64,000 bases of DNA, taken from assembly GCF_024494725.1 (NCBI RefSeq), contig NZ_JANHDK010000004.1:62001-126000 (forward strand), given 5' to 3'. The notes under the pieces were generated by a model that worked only from the letters and a program-made list of their open reading frames with translations, had not been told where the DNA came from and did not search any database. Source of the DNA: Haloplanus ruber (GTDB lineage: Archaea; Halobacteriota; Halobacteria; Halobacteriales; Haloferacaceae). The position numbers were made by a program, and so were the translations under genes. Within the stretch, counting starts at the first letter, position 1; the number at the start of each line of letters is the position of its first letter. Positions 10,355 through 19,006 of the stretch are shown in pieces.

Positions 10355-10722
10355 TTAGACGTGTTCTGTCCGCTCGATGTACCGCTCAATCGTTTCCGTT
10401 GAGACTGTTCCTGCCGTTTCGATGTACGACTGTTCCCAGAATCCACCACCCCACAGATACTCCTCCAAGAACGACTATGCTGTGCCCACATCTCCCGCGC
10501 CGTGGTGCTCTTGACAGTCTGTGCAATCTCGCTCGGCGCGTGTTTCGGGTGGGCTGTCAGGAACAGGTGTACGTGGTCGGGCGAGATGTGGAGCGACAGT
10601 AACTCGTAATTGTACTGGTCACACACGTCGTGGAAACTCGTTTCCACCGGATCCTTGATGGGTTTGAGAATCGCGTGTCGATACTTCGGACACCACACGA
10701 AGAGGTAGTTGACGTTGTACAC
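10355..10722 (-). pseudogene. tnpA: IS200-type Y1 transposase with a one-base frameshift
   Basis: The N-terminal frame shows the Y1/HUH signature: VWCPKYRH, then the metal-binding HVHLF. After HSRS (near 10476) the frame is lost. Shifting by one base restores FLEEYLWGGGFW, then the catalytic tyrosine in EQSYIETAG and a typical C-terminus ending at a stop at 10355-10357. One missing T in the coding strand explains the break. The N-terminus in frame may begin a few codons earlier with KGEKRSNHAVYN, but no ATG lies there; GTG at 10722 is the nearest start. As it stands the protein would lack its catalytic tyrosine. Confidence 0.8.
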
Positions 10723-10802
10723 CGCGTGATTCGACCGCTTCTCACCCTTATCGAAGCCATTCCACCAGCACAGTTAAGTATATCCTTTAGATATACTCGG
10801 GT

Positions 10803-10958
10803 ATGGTGAATCGCTTTAAAATCGACGGCGAGGAAGTTCTCGACGGCGAGGTCAAACCGTTCGGGAACAGCGCCCACGTCACCGTCCCTAAACGCTGGCG
10901 TGGAGCCGACGTGAAAGTCGTCCGAACCTCAGAACCTACCGAACAAGACGACGAATGA
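10803..10958 (+). CDS. DUF2080 family transposon-associated protein
   Basis: A 51-residue protein immediately upstream of tnpB, overlapping it by four bases (ATGA). The sequence contains VKPFGNSAHVTVPKRWRG, which resembles an AbrB/SpoVT-like swapped hairpin and is the hallmark of the DUF2080 proteins that precede haloarchaeal tnpB genes. Its role is not established; DNA binding or autoregulation of tnpB is plausible. A TATA-like TTAAGTATA lies about 25-30 bases before the ATG, consistent with a leaderless message. Confidence 0.8.
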   Translation: MVNRFKIDGEEVLDGEVKPFGNSAHVTVPKRWRGADVKVVRTSEPTEQDDE

Positions 10959-12229
10959 CCGATTCACAGGCTCTCGTCAAGACGCTGGACTTCCAACTCA
11001 ACATCCAGAGTGACAACGAGGGTCTGCTGTACGATGCCACGCTCGAAGCCCGTCGGGTGTACAACGAAACCATCCGACTTGCCAAAGACGGCGTGGACTG
11101 GGACGTCATTCCCGACCGCGTGGCCGACGATGCCAACCTCGTGAAGAACACGACTCAGCGCGTCGTTGCCAAGGCACTCGGTGCGATGGAGAACTACTAC
11201 GAGTACGACGACTTCGGCCAGCCGAGTCACACCAAAGACGGTGCGTACCCGCTTCGTGCGAACTACAAGGAAGGGTACAACCTGTCGCTCACCGACGACG
11301 GGGACGTGGCGTTCCGTATCAGCGCGAAGCCGTACAAACACGTCAAGGGCGTCCTCGAAGGGAGTAATGCCCACCTCGACATTCTCAAGACTGCGCTCAC
11401 CAGTGACGAGTGGAAGATTGGGACAGCGGAAGCCCTCTTCCACAACGACAACGCTGAGTTGCACGTCAATGTCACCAACACCGAGCAGGCTGTTCGAGAC
11501 AAACACGACTCACGGACGCTCGTTGGCGTGGACGTGAACGAGGACAACGTAGCCCTCACCGCTCTGTCCGAAGACGGGGTTGAGGACACACTGATTATTG
11601 ACTTTCCCGAAATCAAGTTCGAGCGCCACCGCTACTTCACGATGCGGAAGCGCGTCCAGAACGCGGGAAAGGACAGCATCTACGAAACGTTGGAAGGGCG
11701 TGAGGAACGGTTTGTCCGCGACCGACTCCACAAGGTGTCTCGGCACATCGTGGAGTGGAGTCAGCACTTCGAGACGCCGTGTATCGTCTTTGAAGACCTC
11801 AAAGAGATGCGCGACAGTATCGACTACGGTACGCGGATGAACCGACGCTTGCACCACCTGCCGTTCCGTGCCCTTCAGTTCTATACGTCGTACAAGGCGT
11901 CGTTCGAGGGCATCCCAACTGGTTGGATTAATCCCGAGTACACAAGCCAACGGTGTCCGATGTGTGGGCATACGGAGCGTGTGAACCGCAACAAGAAGCG
12001 GTTCAAGTGCAAGGACTGTGAGCATCAAGACCACAGCGACCGTGGTGCAAGCGTCAACATCGCCGTGAAAGGCGTGAAGAAACTCGATTGGAATGTGCCT
12101 GCTCTCAACAGCCTTCCCGTTGCTCGGAAGGTGCGACGGCAGGCATCGGGGGCTGTGGACGTCCCGACCGTGACCCACCCGACCGTTCGAGGCTATCAGG
12201 CCGATGGTCGGATGGGAGTGTCCGACTAA
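10955..12229 (+). CDS. tnpB: TnpB RNA-guided nuclease of IS605 no. 1
   Basis: A 424-residue OrfB/TnpB protein. The RuvC catalytic residues are recognisable: D in VGVDVNEDN (near residue 191), E in FEDLKEMRD (near 283), and D in DHSDRGASVNIA (near 362). The zinc finger CPMC...CKDC lies near 332-350. The length is normal. TnpB is an RNA-guided DNA endonuclease, using an RNA from its own 3' end, that promotes retention of the transposon. The start overlaps the DUF2080 stop. It appears intact although its tnpA partner is broken. Confidence 0.9.
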   Translation: MTDSQALVKTLDFQLNIQSDNEGLLYDATLEARRVYNETIRLAKDGVDWDVIPDRVADDANLVKNTTQRVVAKALGAMENYYEYDDFGQPSHTKDGAYPLRANYKEGYNLSLTDDGDVAFRISAKPYKHVKGVLEGSNAHLDILKTALTSDEWKIGTAEALFHNDNAELHVNVTNTEQAVRDKHDSRTLVGVDVNEDNVALTALSEDGVEDTLIIDFPEIKFERHRYFTMRKRVQNAGKDSIYETLEGREERFVRDRLHKVSRHIVEWSQHFETPCIVFEDLKEMRDSIDYGTRMNRRLHHLPFRALQFYTSYKASFEGIPTGWINPEYTSQRCPMCGHTERVNRNKKRFKCKDCEHQDHSDRGASVNIAVKGVKKLDWNVPALNSLPVARKVRRQASGAVDVPTVTHPTVRGYQADGRMGVSD

Positions 12230-12240
12230 CCCACGGGAAG

Positions 12241-12261
12241 CCTCGGGGCTTGACCCCGAGG
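12241..12261 (+). repeat. Right terminal hairpin of IS605 no. 1
   Basis: Identical to the 10322-10342 hairpin, 11 bases after the tnpB stop. In TnpB elements this end also forms the 3' scaffold of the guide RNA. Confidence 0.75.
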
Positions 12262-12498
12262 CGGTTCACTAAGAGATATCCGGTAGAGAGACTCTCATTG
12301 CACTTCGCACAGCTTCCCAGAGTTGGATCGTCGGTCATCAGGGGAGGGAAGGGAGCGTGTGACAAGTCCCTTCCAACCGACTGTAGGGTAATGATTGGGT
12401 GTAAGCCTTGTGTGGAATCGAATCTGCGATGTACCGTCACCTGTGGATTCCGCTCAGCCGTCGTGTCAACGAGGCTTTTCGGCACCCGCCATCAAAGA

Positions 12499-12999
12499 TC
12501 AGTCTAAGTCTTTCAAGAGATTATTCAGATTGTGCGGTTGTTCGTTGTTCGGTATTCCACTCGGGCGCTCCGTTTGATTTTGGACAATTGTCCCCAGTTC
12601 TCTGCCAATCTCTGCAAGTGTTTTCCTGTCCTCTGATAGCCCATGTCCGAAGCGTTTCCCCTCATCATCCCATTCACGAGGTATATAAAATGTCATTAAT
12701 ATCATGTCCCTCCCGGTTTTCTCAAATTCAATATAGTCTGACCGGGTTGGGCTTTTGAGCTTGACCCGTTCTCCTTCAAATTCGATAGAGTTTGGCTTAT
12801 GCGGATTCCGAGGATCGACCTTCTTTCCCTCAAATTCTGGGATAACATCATGTAGTAATTTTGGCGGGTCCGAACGATCAAATTCAAACTCGTTGTCTAC
12901 AAGGAAGCGAGGTTTTGATTCCGGCTCGTCAATCCTCTTCCCCGTATTCAAATCATAGGTAGCCATTTGAATCAACTCGTTCTCAGAATGTTTATTCAT
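12499..12999 (-). CDS. Hypothetical protein
   Basis: A 166-residue hydrophilic protein of unrecognised family. It has repeated short motifs of the type xxIEFEG/YIEFEK (IPEFEG, SIEFEG, YIEFEK), suggesting small beta repeats, and a C-terminal helix. A second start (ATG, MATYDLNTG) lies 11 codons in. Base composition is more AT-rich than the downstream helicase gene, a sign of recent acquisition. It is divergent from the helicase gene with about 150 bases between. Confidence 0.5.
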   Translation of the reverse strand: MNKHSENELIQMATYDLNTGKRIDEPESKPRFLVDNEFEFDRSDPPKLLHDVIPEFEGKKVDPRNPHKPNSIEFEGERVKLKSPTRSDYIEFEKTGRDMILMTFYIPREWDDEGKRFGHGLSEDRKTLAEIGRELGTIVQNQTERPSGIPNNEQPHNLNNLLKDLD

Positions 13000-13155
13000 A
13001 TCGGCTAGTCAAATACGTTCAGCAATATGGAGCCGACGACCGCAGAATCGTAGCTCCAAGCTCTCGCAGTCTGGTGGCATCGATGCCAAAGCTAACACGA
13101 CCGGGGTAGAAATGCAACTATTTATGAAAGCGACACTTACTTTCATTGAGTAATA

Positions 13156-15516
13156 ATGCCGCCAGTTCCGGACAGCATTCCACAAACCGATCAAGGTCTC
13201 ATCCAAGAACTCCTTGACCAGAAACCCCCCGAGTTTACTGATCTCACTGTCACACAGTACGAAGCCTTCGCAGACAGAGTCCTTGATGACGGCAATCACT
13301 TACTGGTTGCAGAGACAGGGAACGGGAAGACGTTCGTTGCGGAGGCCGTCACGAAGAAAGCCCTACAAAATGGGGATAATGTCGCATACCTCGTCCCGTC
13401 GGTCGCACTCGTCGGCGAAAAACACGCTACCGTTTCTGCATGGACACCAGAAAGCGTCACCGTGAACAAAGGCCACGGCTACACCAAAGCGGATGTGGTC
13501 ATCGCGACGTTCGAGTCGTTCTTCGAATCGGTGGTTCGCGGGTACGCTGATCGGTTCGATACAGTCATCCTCGATGACTTTCATGAAATATACAGTTCCC
13601 AACGAGGGCCCAATATTGAGAAAGGGATTAGCGCCGCCATCAACGGCGACATGGAAATCCTCGGTATCTCAGCCACTGTCGGGAACCCGCATACGATCGC
13701 CCGCTGGTTAGATGCTGACCTCACCATTAGCAGCGAAGACCGTGCTGTCCCCATTGAGGAACAGCCCGTCGAAAAAACAGACGAGAAGTACGCACGGCAA
13801 ATCTCGCGACTCATCCAGGACCATCGCGAGAAGGGTCCGTTCTTAGTGTTCAACGACACGACCCGTAATGCAGAGGCCCGTGCACGCGGAGTTGCTGATG
13901 AACTCACTTTTGATACGGACAACAACATCGACTTCCGCGCCAAAGTCAAAGAGGTCATCAAGACTGAACTCACGGACACCCACGAAACCCTTATTGAACT
14001 CCTGAACAACGGCGTCGCGTACCATCACTCGCGGTTGGAACGCGGCGTGAAAGACCTCATCGAGGAATATACCGAGAGGGGAATTATCAAGTGTGTGTTC
14101 TGCACGACTACCCTGAGTTATGGATTTGATTCACCTGTCCAGTCAGTCATCGTAGCCGACCTGAAACGGAACTGGGAGGGCGGGTTCATCGGTGTTTACG
14201 AATACGTCCAGTGGATCGGGCGGGCTGGCCGCGACGCTGACGAGTACGACCAAGCGTACGCATTCCTGATGTACAATGACGAGGAAGCCTTCGAGAAGTT
14301 CCAGTTCGACACACGGGTCGAAGAGAAAGACATCGAAGATGTCACATCGCACCTGTCCGGGCAGGTTGCGCTTCGCTGGCTGGTCCTAGAGCTCGTCAAC
14401 TACGGCTGGGAAACCGACACGGAGGTCGTCGAGTTCATCCAGTCAACGCTGTTCTGGTCGGAAAGCGTCGATCAAGTTCCAGCACACATCCGTAATGACG
14501 TCGGTGAGCAGCCCGGTGCGGACGTTAGGGACGAGATCGAAACGACGCTCGCGTGGCTCACGGACCATGGGTTATTGCACAAGCCGGTCGGGCAGCCGCA
14601 AAGCGATGACACATGGTACACAGCTACTGACCTCGGCAGTGCGCTCGTTGAGTACGAACACAGCAACTGGTTCGACAACAGCGTTGAAGGCGTTCTGCAA
14701 CTCACCGAGTGGTTGAACGAACAAGGACAGGACCTCACCCCAGAAACGCTGGTGCAGCGACTGGCGGAGGAGTACTACCACTGTGACGAGATCATGGTGA
14801 TTGACGACGAGGATGGACTCAACGAGAAAATGGACCTGCATAACCTGACTGGATCCGAAGGGACGACCGCAGTCCTTACCTGTTGGTTCTGGTGTGCAGG
14901 CATCTCCATCACCGACATTGAGGACGCTCTTGGCACTAATGGCCTATCGAGTCTCGCCAACACTGCGTCCAATATCAGCACTGCGCTTGAAAGCGTCCAG
15001 TTACTGTACGAGCCGTATGAGATGCCCGCGGAACCAGAGTGGCTGGAACTGTTCGCCGCACAAGTCGCGGAAGGAGTTCCTGGTCCGGACATGTATCTCA
15101 TTGACAATGTGGAGTACTTCGGCCGGGCGCGGTACAACAACCTGAAGGATCAGTTGGACCGCACAGGCGGAGCGAGCGCCTCGTGGGATCCTGGTGGTGA
15201 ACACTTCGTGATCGAGCGACTGTCGAAGTTGCTTGCGGACGCTGAGGAAGGCTTGTTCCTCGACACGGTGCAAGCAGCGCCCGCAATCGCGGACACAATC
15301 AGCGGAAACCTGCTAGAGAGCGTGACGGAATGGAATCCAGATGAGGACGAGCGGATTGAGGTCCCGTTTGCCGAGTCCGCATGGAAACGCTCTGGCGGTG
15401 ACAGTCTAACCCGGTATCACGAGACCGGGGGTGAAGCAGACGCCACCAGTGACGATGATGAAGAGGAGAGTAATGCTGGGCACGCGGTTCAGTCAACGAC
15501 ACTCGACGATTTCTGA
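13156..15516 (+). CDS. Superfamily-2 DEAD-like helicase, Ski2/Hel308-like
   Basis: A 786-residue protein. Motif Q/I region AETGNGKT near residue 55; motif II reads DDFH (VILDDFHEIY) instead of DEAH; motif III is ISATVGN; motif VI is QWIGRAGRDADE near 353. Winged-helix-like and helical regions follow. The C-terminus ends in STTLDDF, close to a PCNA-binding PIP-box but with one extra residue between Gln and Leu. It likely unwinds or remodels DNA or RNA in a repair or defence role. TTTATGA at about -36 from the ATG could be the TATA box of a nearly leaderless message. It is convergent with the HNH nuclease gene, 55 bases apart. Confidence 0.8.
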   Translation: MPPVPDSIPQTDQGLIQELLDQKPPEFTDLTVTQYEAFADRVLDDGNHLLVAETGNGKTFVAEAVTKKALQNGDNVAYLVPSVALVGEKHATVSAWTPESVTVNKGHGYTKADVVIATFESFFESVVRGYADRFDTVILDDFHEIYSSQRGPNIEKGISAAINGDMEILGISATVGNPHTIARWLDADLTISSEDRAVPIEEQPVEKTDEKYARQISRLIQDHREKGPFLVFNDTTRNAEARARGVADELTFDTDNNIDFRAKVKEVIKTELTDTHETLIELLNNGVAYHHSRLERGVKDLIEEYTERGIIKCVFCTTTLSYGFDSPVQSVIVADLKRNWEGGFIGVYEYVQWIGRAGRDADEYDQAYAFLMYNDEEAFEKFQFDTRVEEKDIEDVTSHLSGQVALRWLVLELVNYGWETDTEVVEFIQSTLFWSESVDQVPAHIRNDVGEQPGADVRDEIETTLAWLTDHGLLHKPVGQPQSDDTWYTATDLGSALVEYEHSNWFDNSVEGVLQLTEWLNEQGQDLTPETLVQRLAEEYYHCDEIMVIDDEDGLNEKMDLHNLTGSEGTTAVLTCWFWCAGISITDIEDALGTNGLSSLANTASNISTALESVQLLYEPYEMPAEPEWLELFAAQVAEGVPGPDMYLIDNVEYFGRARYNNLKDQLDRTGGASASWDPGGEHFVIERLSKLLADAEEGLFLDTVQAAPAIADTISGNLLESVTEWNPDEDERIEVPFAESAWKRSGGDSLTRYHETGGEADATSDDDEEESNAGHAVQSTTLDDF

Positions 15517-15571
15517 ATGGTTCTTAACGCACGGAACGAGCCAACCGGCGTTTTGCGTGCTAGCAGTCCCT

Positions 15572-16984
15572 TTATTTACTCCAGTTCCAGAATTCTTCTC
15601 GCGAGTCGTAGATAACCTCATGAGATAGCGTTATCCCCCCGTGAGCATCGAGGTGGCAGTCGTGGCAGAGGGTAGCAAGATTGTCCGGTTCATTCGAACC
15701 ATCGTCTGCAACTGGAATGATGTGGTGAACTTCGAGCTCTCCGCTACCTTCACACCGGATACATTTGCTACCGTCTCGTTCTAGAATAGCTCGTCTTTCT
15801 TGATCAGAGAGAGTAGTCCGCTTTCGAACGTATTCCTTCGGGATGACTGCCGACCCAGACTCAAAGTGTTCAAGAACGAACTCACTTGGGTATCCTTTGC
15901 TACAGCCGAGTTTCCTGGCGATCTTCACTCCTCGAACAGGAACACTCAGTTCTTGATCGAAGACTGCTCGAACCGCAATGATCGCTTCTTTTTGGGTGTC
16001 GAAATCAAGTTGGTTACAGTCTAGGAATCGATCTAACTCGTCACTAATTGTCTGCTGAAGAGAGTCTCGCCGGGAAATTAGCTCATCATGTTTGTCGTTG
16101 ATCTCGTCTTTTCGTTCCACATCACCAATGAATTCACGAATTTGAATCTTCTCACCGCCCTCCATTTCTATGGTGGTCCATTCATGCATTTCTCTTCGCT
16201 CATCCTTCAGATTAGTAATTCTCTCACGGACCTTGGTCAGTTCCTTCGCAGCCTCGTGAATTCGTTCCAGACGGTCGTCGGGATACGCCTCTCTAAAAGC
16301 GCACGTTGCTTTGACGTACCATTCAGCGTCTTCTTGATCTAACCGCGTCTGCTGTTGGATTTCGCCGATGAGTATCTTGACATCCTCCCGATCTAGTGGA
16401 TGAGACTCAACCGTAGATTTCTGGACGGGCGTGTCATCTCTATGGTCGAGCTCTGGGTGGATGCTCTTACAGAGATGGCCGTGTACTACTGTGGCTTTCT
16501 CGACTGACAGACTAGTCTGTTCGACAATTTCTTTCGGATTAGCCGCAACAACGCGCCAGACAGTCCCGAATGCATCTGCTAATTGGTCCGCACTCGCTGG
16601 ACCAACGCCTTGAATTTCAGTCACGTAGTTCGTAATTTGTTGGGCCCGTACTTCGGCCCGTGATCCCTCCCAATCACAATAGAAACATTCAATCGGAGAC
16701 GGGAGGCCTTGCCCGAGGTGATCCCGGTCCGGTGAATACAGTAGGTTGAGCGCGCCGCATTCTGGGCAGCTCAATCGCAACTGATTCCGCGCAAAAAACA
16801 CAAGCTCGGGTGCTCCCGATCCCATCCCACCTAGGGCATCAGAAATGGCCTGAACGTCGGCGTACGCGAAATCACTGACATTAGTGAGACCTTCATCTTC
16901 TAGGAGGTGGGCCATTGACGGGCCAATTTGCCCATGTTCCCGCATATCCGTGATGGTGACTTCTGGTCGTTCGTAGAATGGCAT
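15572..16984 (-). CDS. HhH-HNH endonuclease with zinc ribbon and coiled coil
   Basis: A 470-residue protein in modules. Residues 1-60 have helix-hairpin-helix-like sequence. A CPEC...CFYC zinc ribbon lies near 73-103. A classic HhH (VTEIQGVGPASADQLADAFG) lies near 120-140. A charged helical/coiled-coil region covers about 190-330. The C-terminal HNH nuclease has CIRC...LEVHHIIPVADDG...NLATLCHDCH (near 405-450). The architecture indicates a structure- or site-selective DNA endonuclease. HNH residues H-H, N and H are intact. The ATG at 16984 is the best start. The neighbouring convergent helicase may be functionally linked, but that is only proximity. Confidence 0.8.
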   Translation of the reverse strand: MPFYERPEVTITDMREHGQIGPSMAHLLEDEGLTNVSDFAYADVQAISDALGGMGSGAPELVFFARNQLRLSCPECGALNLLYSPDRDHLGQGLPSPIECFYCDWEGSRAEVRAQQITNYVTEIQGVGPASADQLADAFGTVWRVVAANPKEIVEQTSLSVEKATVVHGHLCKSIHPELDHRDDTPVQKSTVESHPLDREDVKILIGEIQQQTRLDQEDAEWYVKATCAFREAYPDDRLERIHEAAKELTKVRERITNLKDERREMHEWTTIEMEGGEKIQIREFIGDVERKDEINDKHDELISRRDSLQQTISDELDRFLDCNQLDFDTQKEAIIAVRAVFDQELSVPVRGVKIARKLGCSKGYPSEFVLEHFESGSAVIPKEYVRKRTTLSDQERRAILERDGSKCIRCEGSGELEVHHIIPVADDGSNEPDNLATLCHDCHLDAHGGITLSHEVIYDSREEFWNWSK

Positions 16985-17036
16985 TCTTAAGAAATCCTAT
17001 CGTCTCAATCCAAAATAAGCGTTGACAGCTCGTACT

Positions 17037-17252
17037 CATCCGGTAACCATTGATCCCAACACGCACGATCGTTGGGTGGACCTGTGTATTCGCCTCTGCA
17101 ACCACGTCAGCAACGGCTCTCTGGCTATCGCTTAGTTCAGCATATTCTCCTGTCTTCACATCTACTGGGAACCGTGCCTGCTTATCCTGTGGACGGCGGT
17201 GGATTGCCGGTTTACTGGTTTCAGAACCAGAGATCAGCTGAAAATAAAGGGT
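17037..17252 (-). pseudogene. Fragment of an unidentified soluble protein
   Basis: Minus-strand frame of about 70 codons containing RRPQDKQARFPVDVKTGEY and SDSQRAVADVV, which looks like real protein (charged helix, strand-helix alternation) but has no good start and no fitting end: downstream the frame runs into the HNH gene. Perhaps the C-terminal part of a nuclease or ATPase left after a rearrangement. It fills most of the gap between 16985 and 17330, which otherwise shows nothing but the promoter of the next gene. Confidence 0.35.
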
Positions 17253-17330
17253 AGCGTGTGATTGTGAGTATCTGTACTCTTGCCCCCTTGGTTCGGCCAA
17301 ATTTTTATCTCCATTACATATTCAGATAGG

Positions 17331-17777
17331 ATGATAGAAATGGTTGATCTGACTTCGGCACCAGTCCTCGGTTTTCTCGGTGGTGTTTTGGGTGGTACAA
17401 TCGCACAGGGATGGGCGTTTCTTCGACGTCGGAAACGGGATTTGGACCGTCTGCGCTCGGTTTTGAAGGAGATTGGGGACATTCGCGAATCTCAGTTGAG
17501 GGATGCAGATGACGGTCACGGAGAAATGCCAGATCAAGATTTACAGCGGCTTGAACAGGTTTTGAAGCAGTCACGCCTTGAGGCATCCTATTTGCTTGAC
17601 GAGTCACAACGGTCGAAGCTCGATAAAGTGGAGAAACAGTTTGACTACATTTCACATGAGAGTGGAGATGATTCTACGTCACTCACCAATGATCAACTTG
17701 CGGAAAGGTTCTCAGAGCATTCTAGTGATACTCTTGAGTCGTTGAAATGGCAAACAGTGAAGATCGGCGTATTTTAA
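17331..17777 (+). CDS. Membrane-anchored coiled-coil hypothetical protein
   Basis: 148 residues from the ATG at 17331 (a second ATG lies three codons on). A hydrophobic glycine-rich segment, VLGFLGGVLGGTIAQGWAF, near residues 12-30 is followed by RRRKRD and then a long charged, mainly helical region. TTTTTATCT about 28 bases before the ATG fits a leaderless haloarchaeal promoter. No family recognised. A single-pass anchor with a cytoplasmic coiled coil is the likely layout. Confidence 0.6.
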   Translation: MIEMVDLTSAPVLGFLGGVLGGTIAQGWAFLRRRKRDLDRLRSVLKEIGDIRESQLRDADDGHGEMPDQDLQRLEQVLKQSRLEASYLLDESQRSKLDKVEKQFDYISHESGDDSTSLTNDQLAERFSEHSSDTLESLKWQTVKIGVF

Positions 17778-17843
17778 TTAGATCTGTTAGAGTTGATCGG
17801 CGGCAGAATGTTTAGGTCACACGACTGAGTACAGCGAGGTTGG

Positions 17844-18961
17844 ATGCCGTTTTTAGCGCATCGGGAACCGGAGACTGGAGCTGCGGAGAGTTTGGTTACT
17901 CCTGAAGAGGTCGATGACGGTATCGACGTGTATTGTCCTGAATGTGGTGGCCGGATGAGGCCGCGTGGCGGTTCCGGTGAGAAAGCACGGCACTTCTTCC
18001 ACGTTGAATCAGTCGGCGGCAACAAGGGTTGTTCAGGACTGGGTGGTGATGTCGGTGAGTCTGAGCGCCATCAAGTATTGAAGTCATTGGCAGTATCCGG
18101 GCTCAGGGCCCGTTTCGAGGATGAGGATTTGGCGATGTGTAACTCCGAGGTTGCGGTCGACGTAGACGAAACCTTGAGCGATGCTTCTGTGCGCCGCGCA
18201 GACGCACTGGTAGAATTCGAAGAAAAAACCAGTTCTTCGGAGACGGAGTGATCGTCGAGGTGCAGTACGGTAACAAGGCAAAGAACATTCCGCAGGTATC
18301 TCGAGACTACTTGGCCGCTGGGTTCTCGGTGATGTGGGCGTTTGAGGATGACTTCACCGGTGACCGGTTTCTGTTAGACCGATTCGAGAGGGCGTTCCAA
18401 GAGCAGGATGGGACTGCGTTTTCACCTTACACTACTGAGCCGAGCGAGGTATGGGAGGTGTTCGATCCACGGGAATGGTTCGATTTTCCCGAGGATTGGC
18501 AATTGGAAGATCCGAATCCAGACTGTAGCCATGAGTTCGAACACGGTAGAGACGAGATCGAGTGTCTTCTATGCGGTACAGAATATCGGCGGCATAGCGA
18601 GAGCCAGTCACCGATTTACCGGGAGAACAACGATCCGATGCATCGTGTGGAGACTGTTTTCGTCCGGGTCGATGACGAACTCGAAAAACCGGTGCCAACT
18701 GACGGGCTTCCACATGTCCACAGCTGGAGTGGCGGCCATGAAAGCAGCAAGCTGTCATGTAGGGAACGCGGTTGTTACGCAAAGAAAGTGGATGGGAAAT
18801 CAGAGATCGTTATCGAGTATACGCGTAAATCAGCAGATGACTTGGAAACCCGTCAGATGAATAACTGTCGGCACGAATGGAGGCGAACTGGGGATGGTAA
18901 GGAGTGCTGGAAATGCGGGAAAGAGAAGCCGGACGATGATCTCTACGGGCAGAGTTGGTAA
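17844..18961 (+). pseudogene. CoiA-like nuclease with zinc ribbons, frameshifted at an A6 run
   Basis: Two overlapping frames form one protein. Frame 1 (17844-18251) has CPECGGRM...HFFHV, the N-terminal zinc ribbon of CoiA-like proteins, then ESERHQVLK and RRADALVEFEEK. At A6 (18223-18228) the reading must move by -1 to give NQFFGDGVIVEVQYGNKAKN, the nuclease core (D...E-x-Q) of the CoiA-like PD-(D/E)XK family. Frame 2 continues to 18961 with three more cysteine/histidine clusters (CSHEF...CLLC, CRERGC, CRHEW...CWKC). Zero-frame translation stops nine codons after the A run, before the catalytic E-x-Q. Either a one-base mutation inactivated it or slippage on the A run produces the full protein. 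Full length would be about 370 residues. Confidence 0.7.
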
Positions 18962-19006
18962 CAGGGAGATAAAACCTCCATTCGGATCTCATCTTAGATT
19001 TGCCCG

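Larger units (their letters stand above)
10320..12262. mobile_element. IS200/IS605 element no. 1 (tnpA broken, DUF2080, tnpB)
   Basis: The element contains divergent tnpA (minus) and tnpB (plus) genes. Each end has an identical 21-base palindrome at 10322-10342 and 12241-12261 (arms CCTCGGGG and CCCCGAGG around CTTGA), the subterminal hairpin type that Y1 transposases recognise. The outer boundary is set by where the interrupted zinc-ribbon gene resumes. With tnpA frameshifted, the copy probably cannot move by itself. The tnpB 3' end and right end should also yield the guide (reRNA/omega) RNA. Confidence 0.75.
10222..12338 (-). pseudogene. Small zinc-ribbon gene split by the IS605 element
   Basis: Two minus-strand fragments flank the IS. 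The first runs from an ATG at 12338 to about 12263 and contains SCAKCNESLSTGYLLVN. The second runs from about 10321 to a stop at 10222 and contains LVFSVGYEKDD, then ECPDCDKVVS. Removing the IS gives a single protein of roughly 55-60 residues with a CxxC...CxxC zinc ribbon, a size and pattern common among haloarchaeal micro-proteins (DUF7563-like). Both fragments read in frame across the same terminal hairpin, which encodes LGVKPRG at each junction, so the exact cut points are uncertain by a few bases. That this is one interrupted gene is an inference from motif complementarity. Confidence 0.6.
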
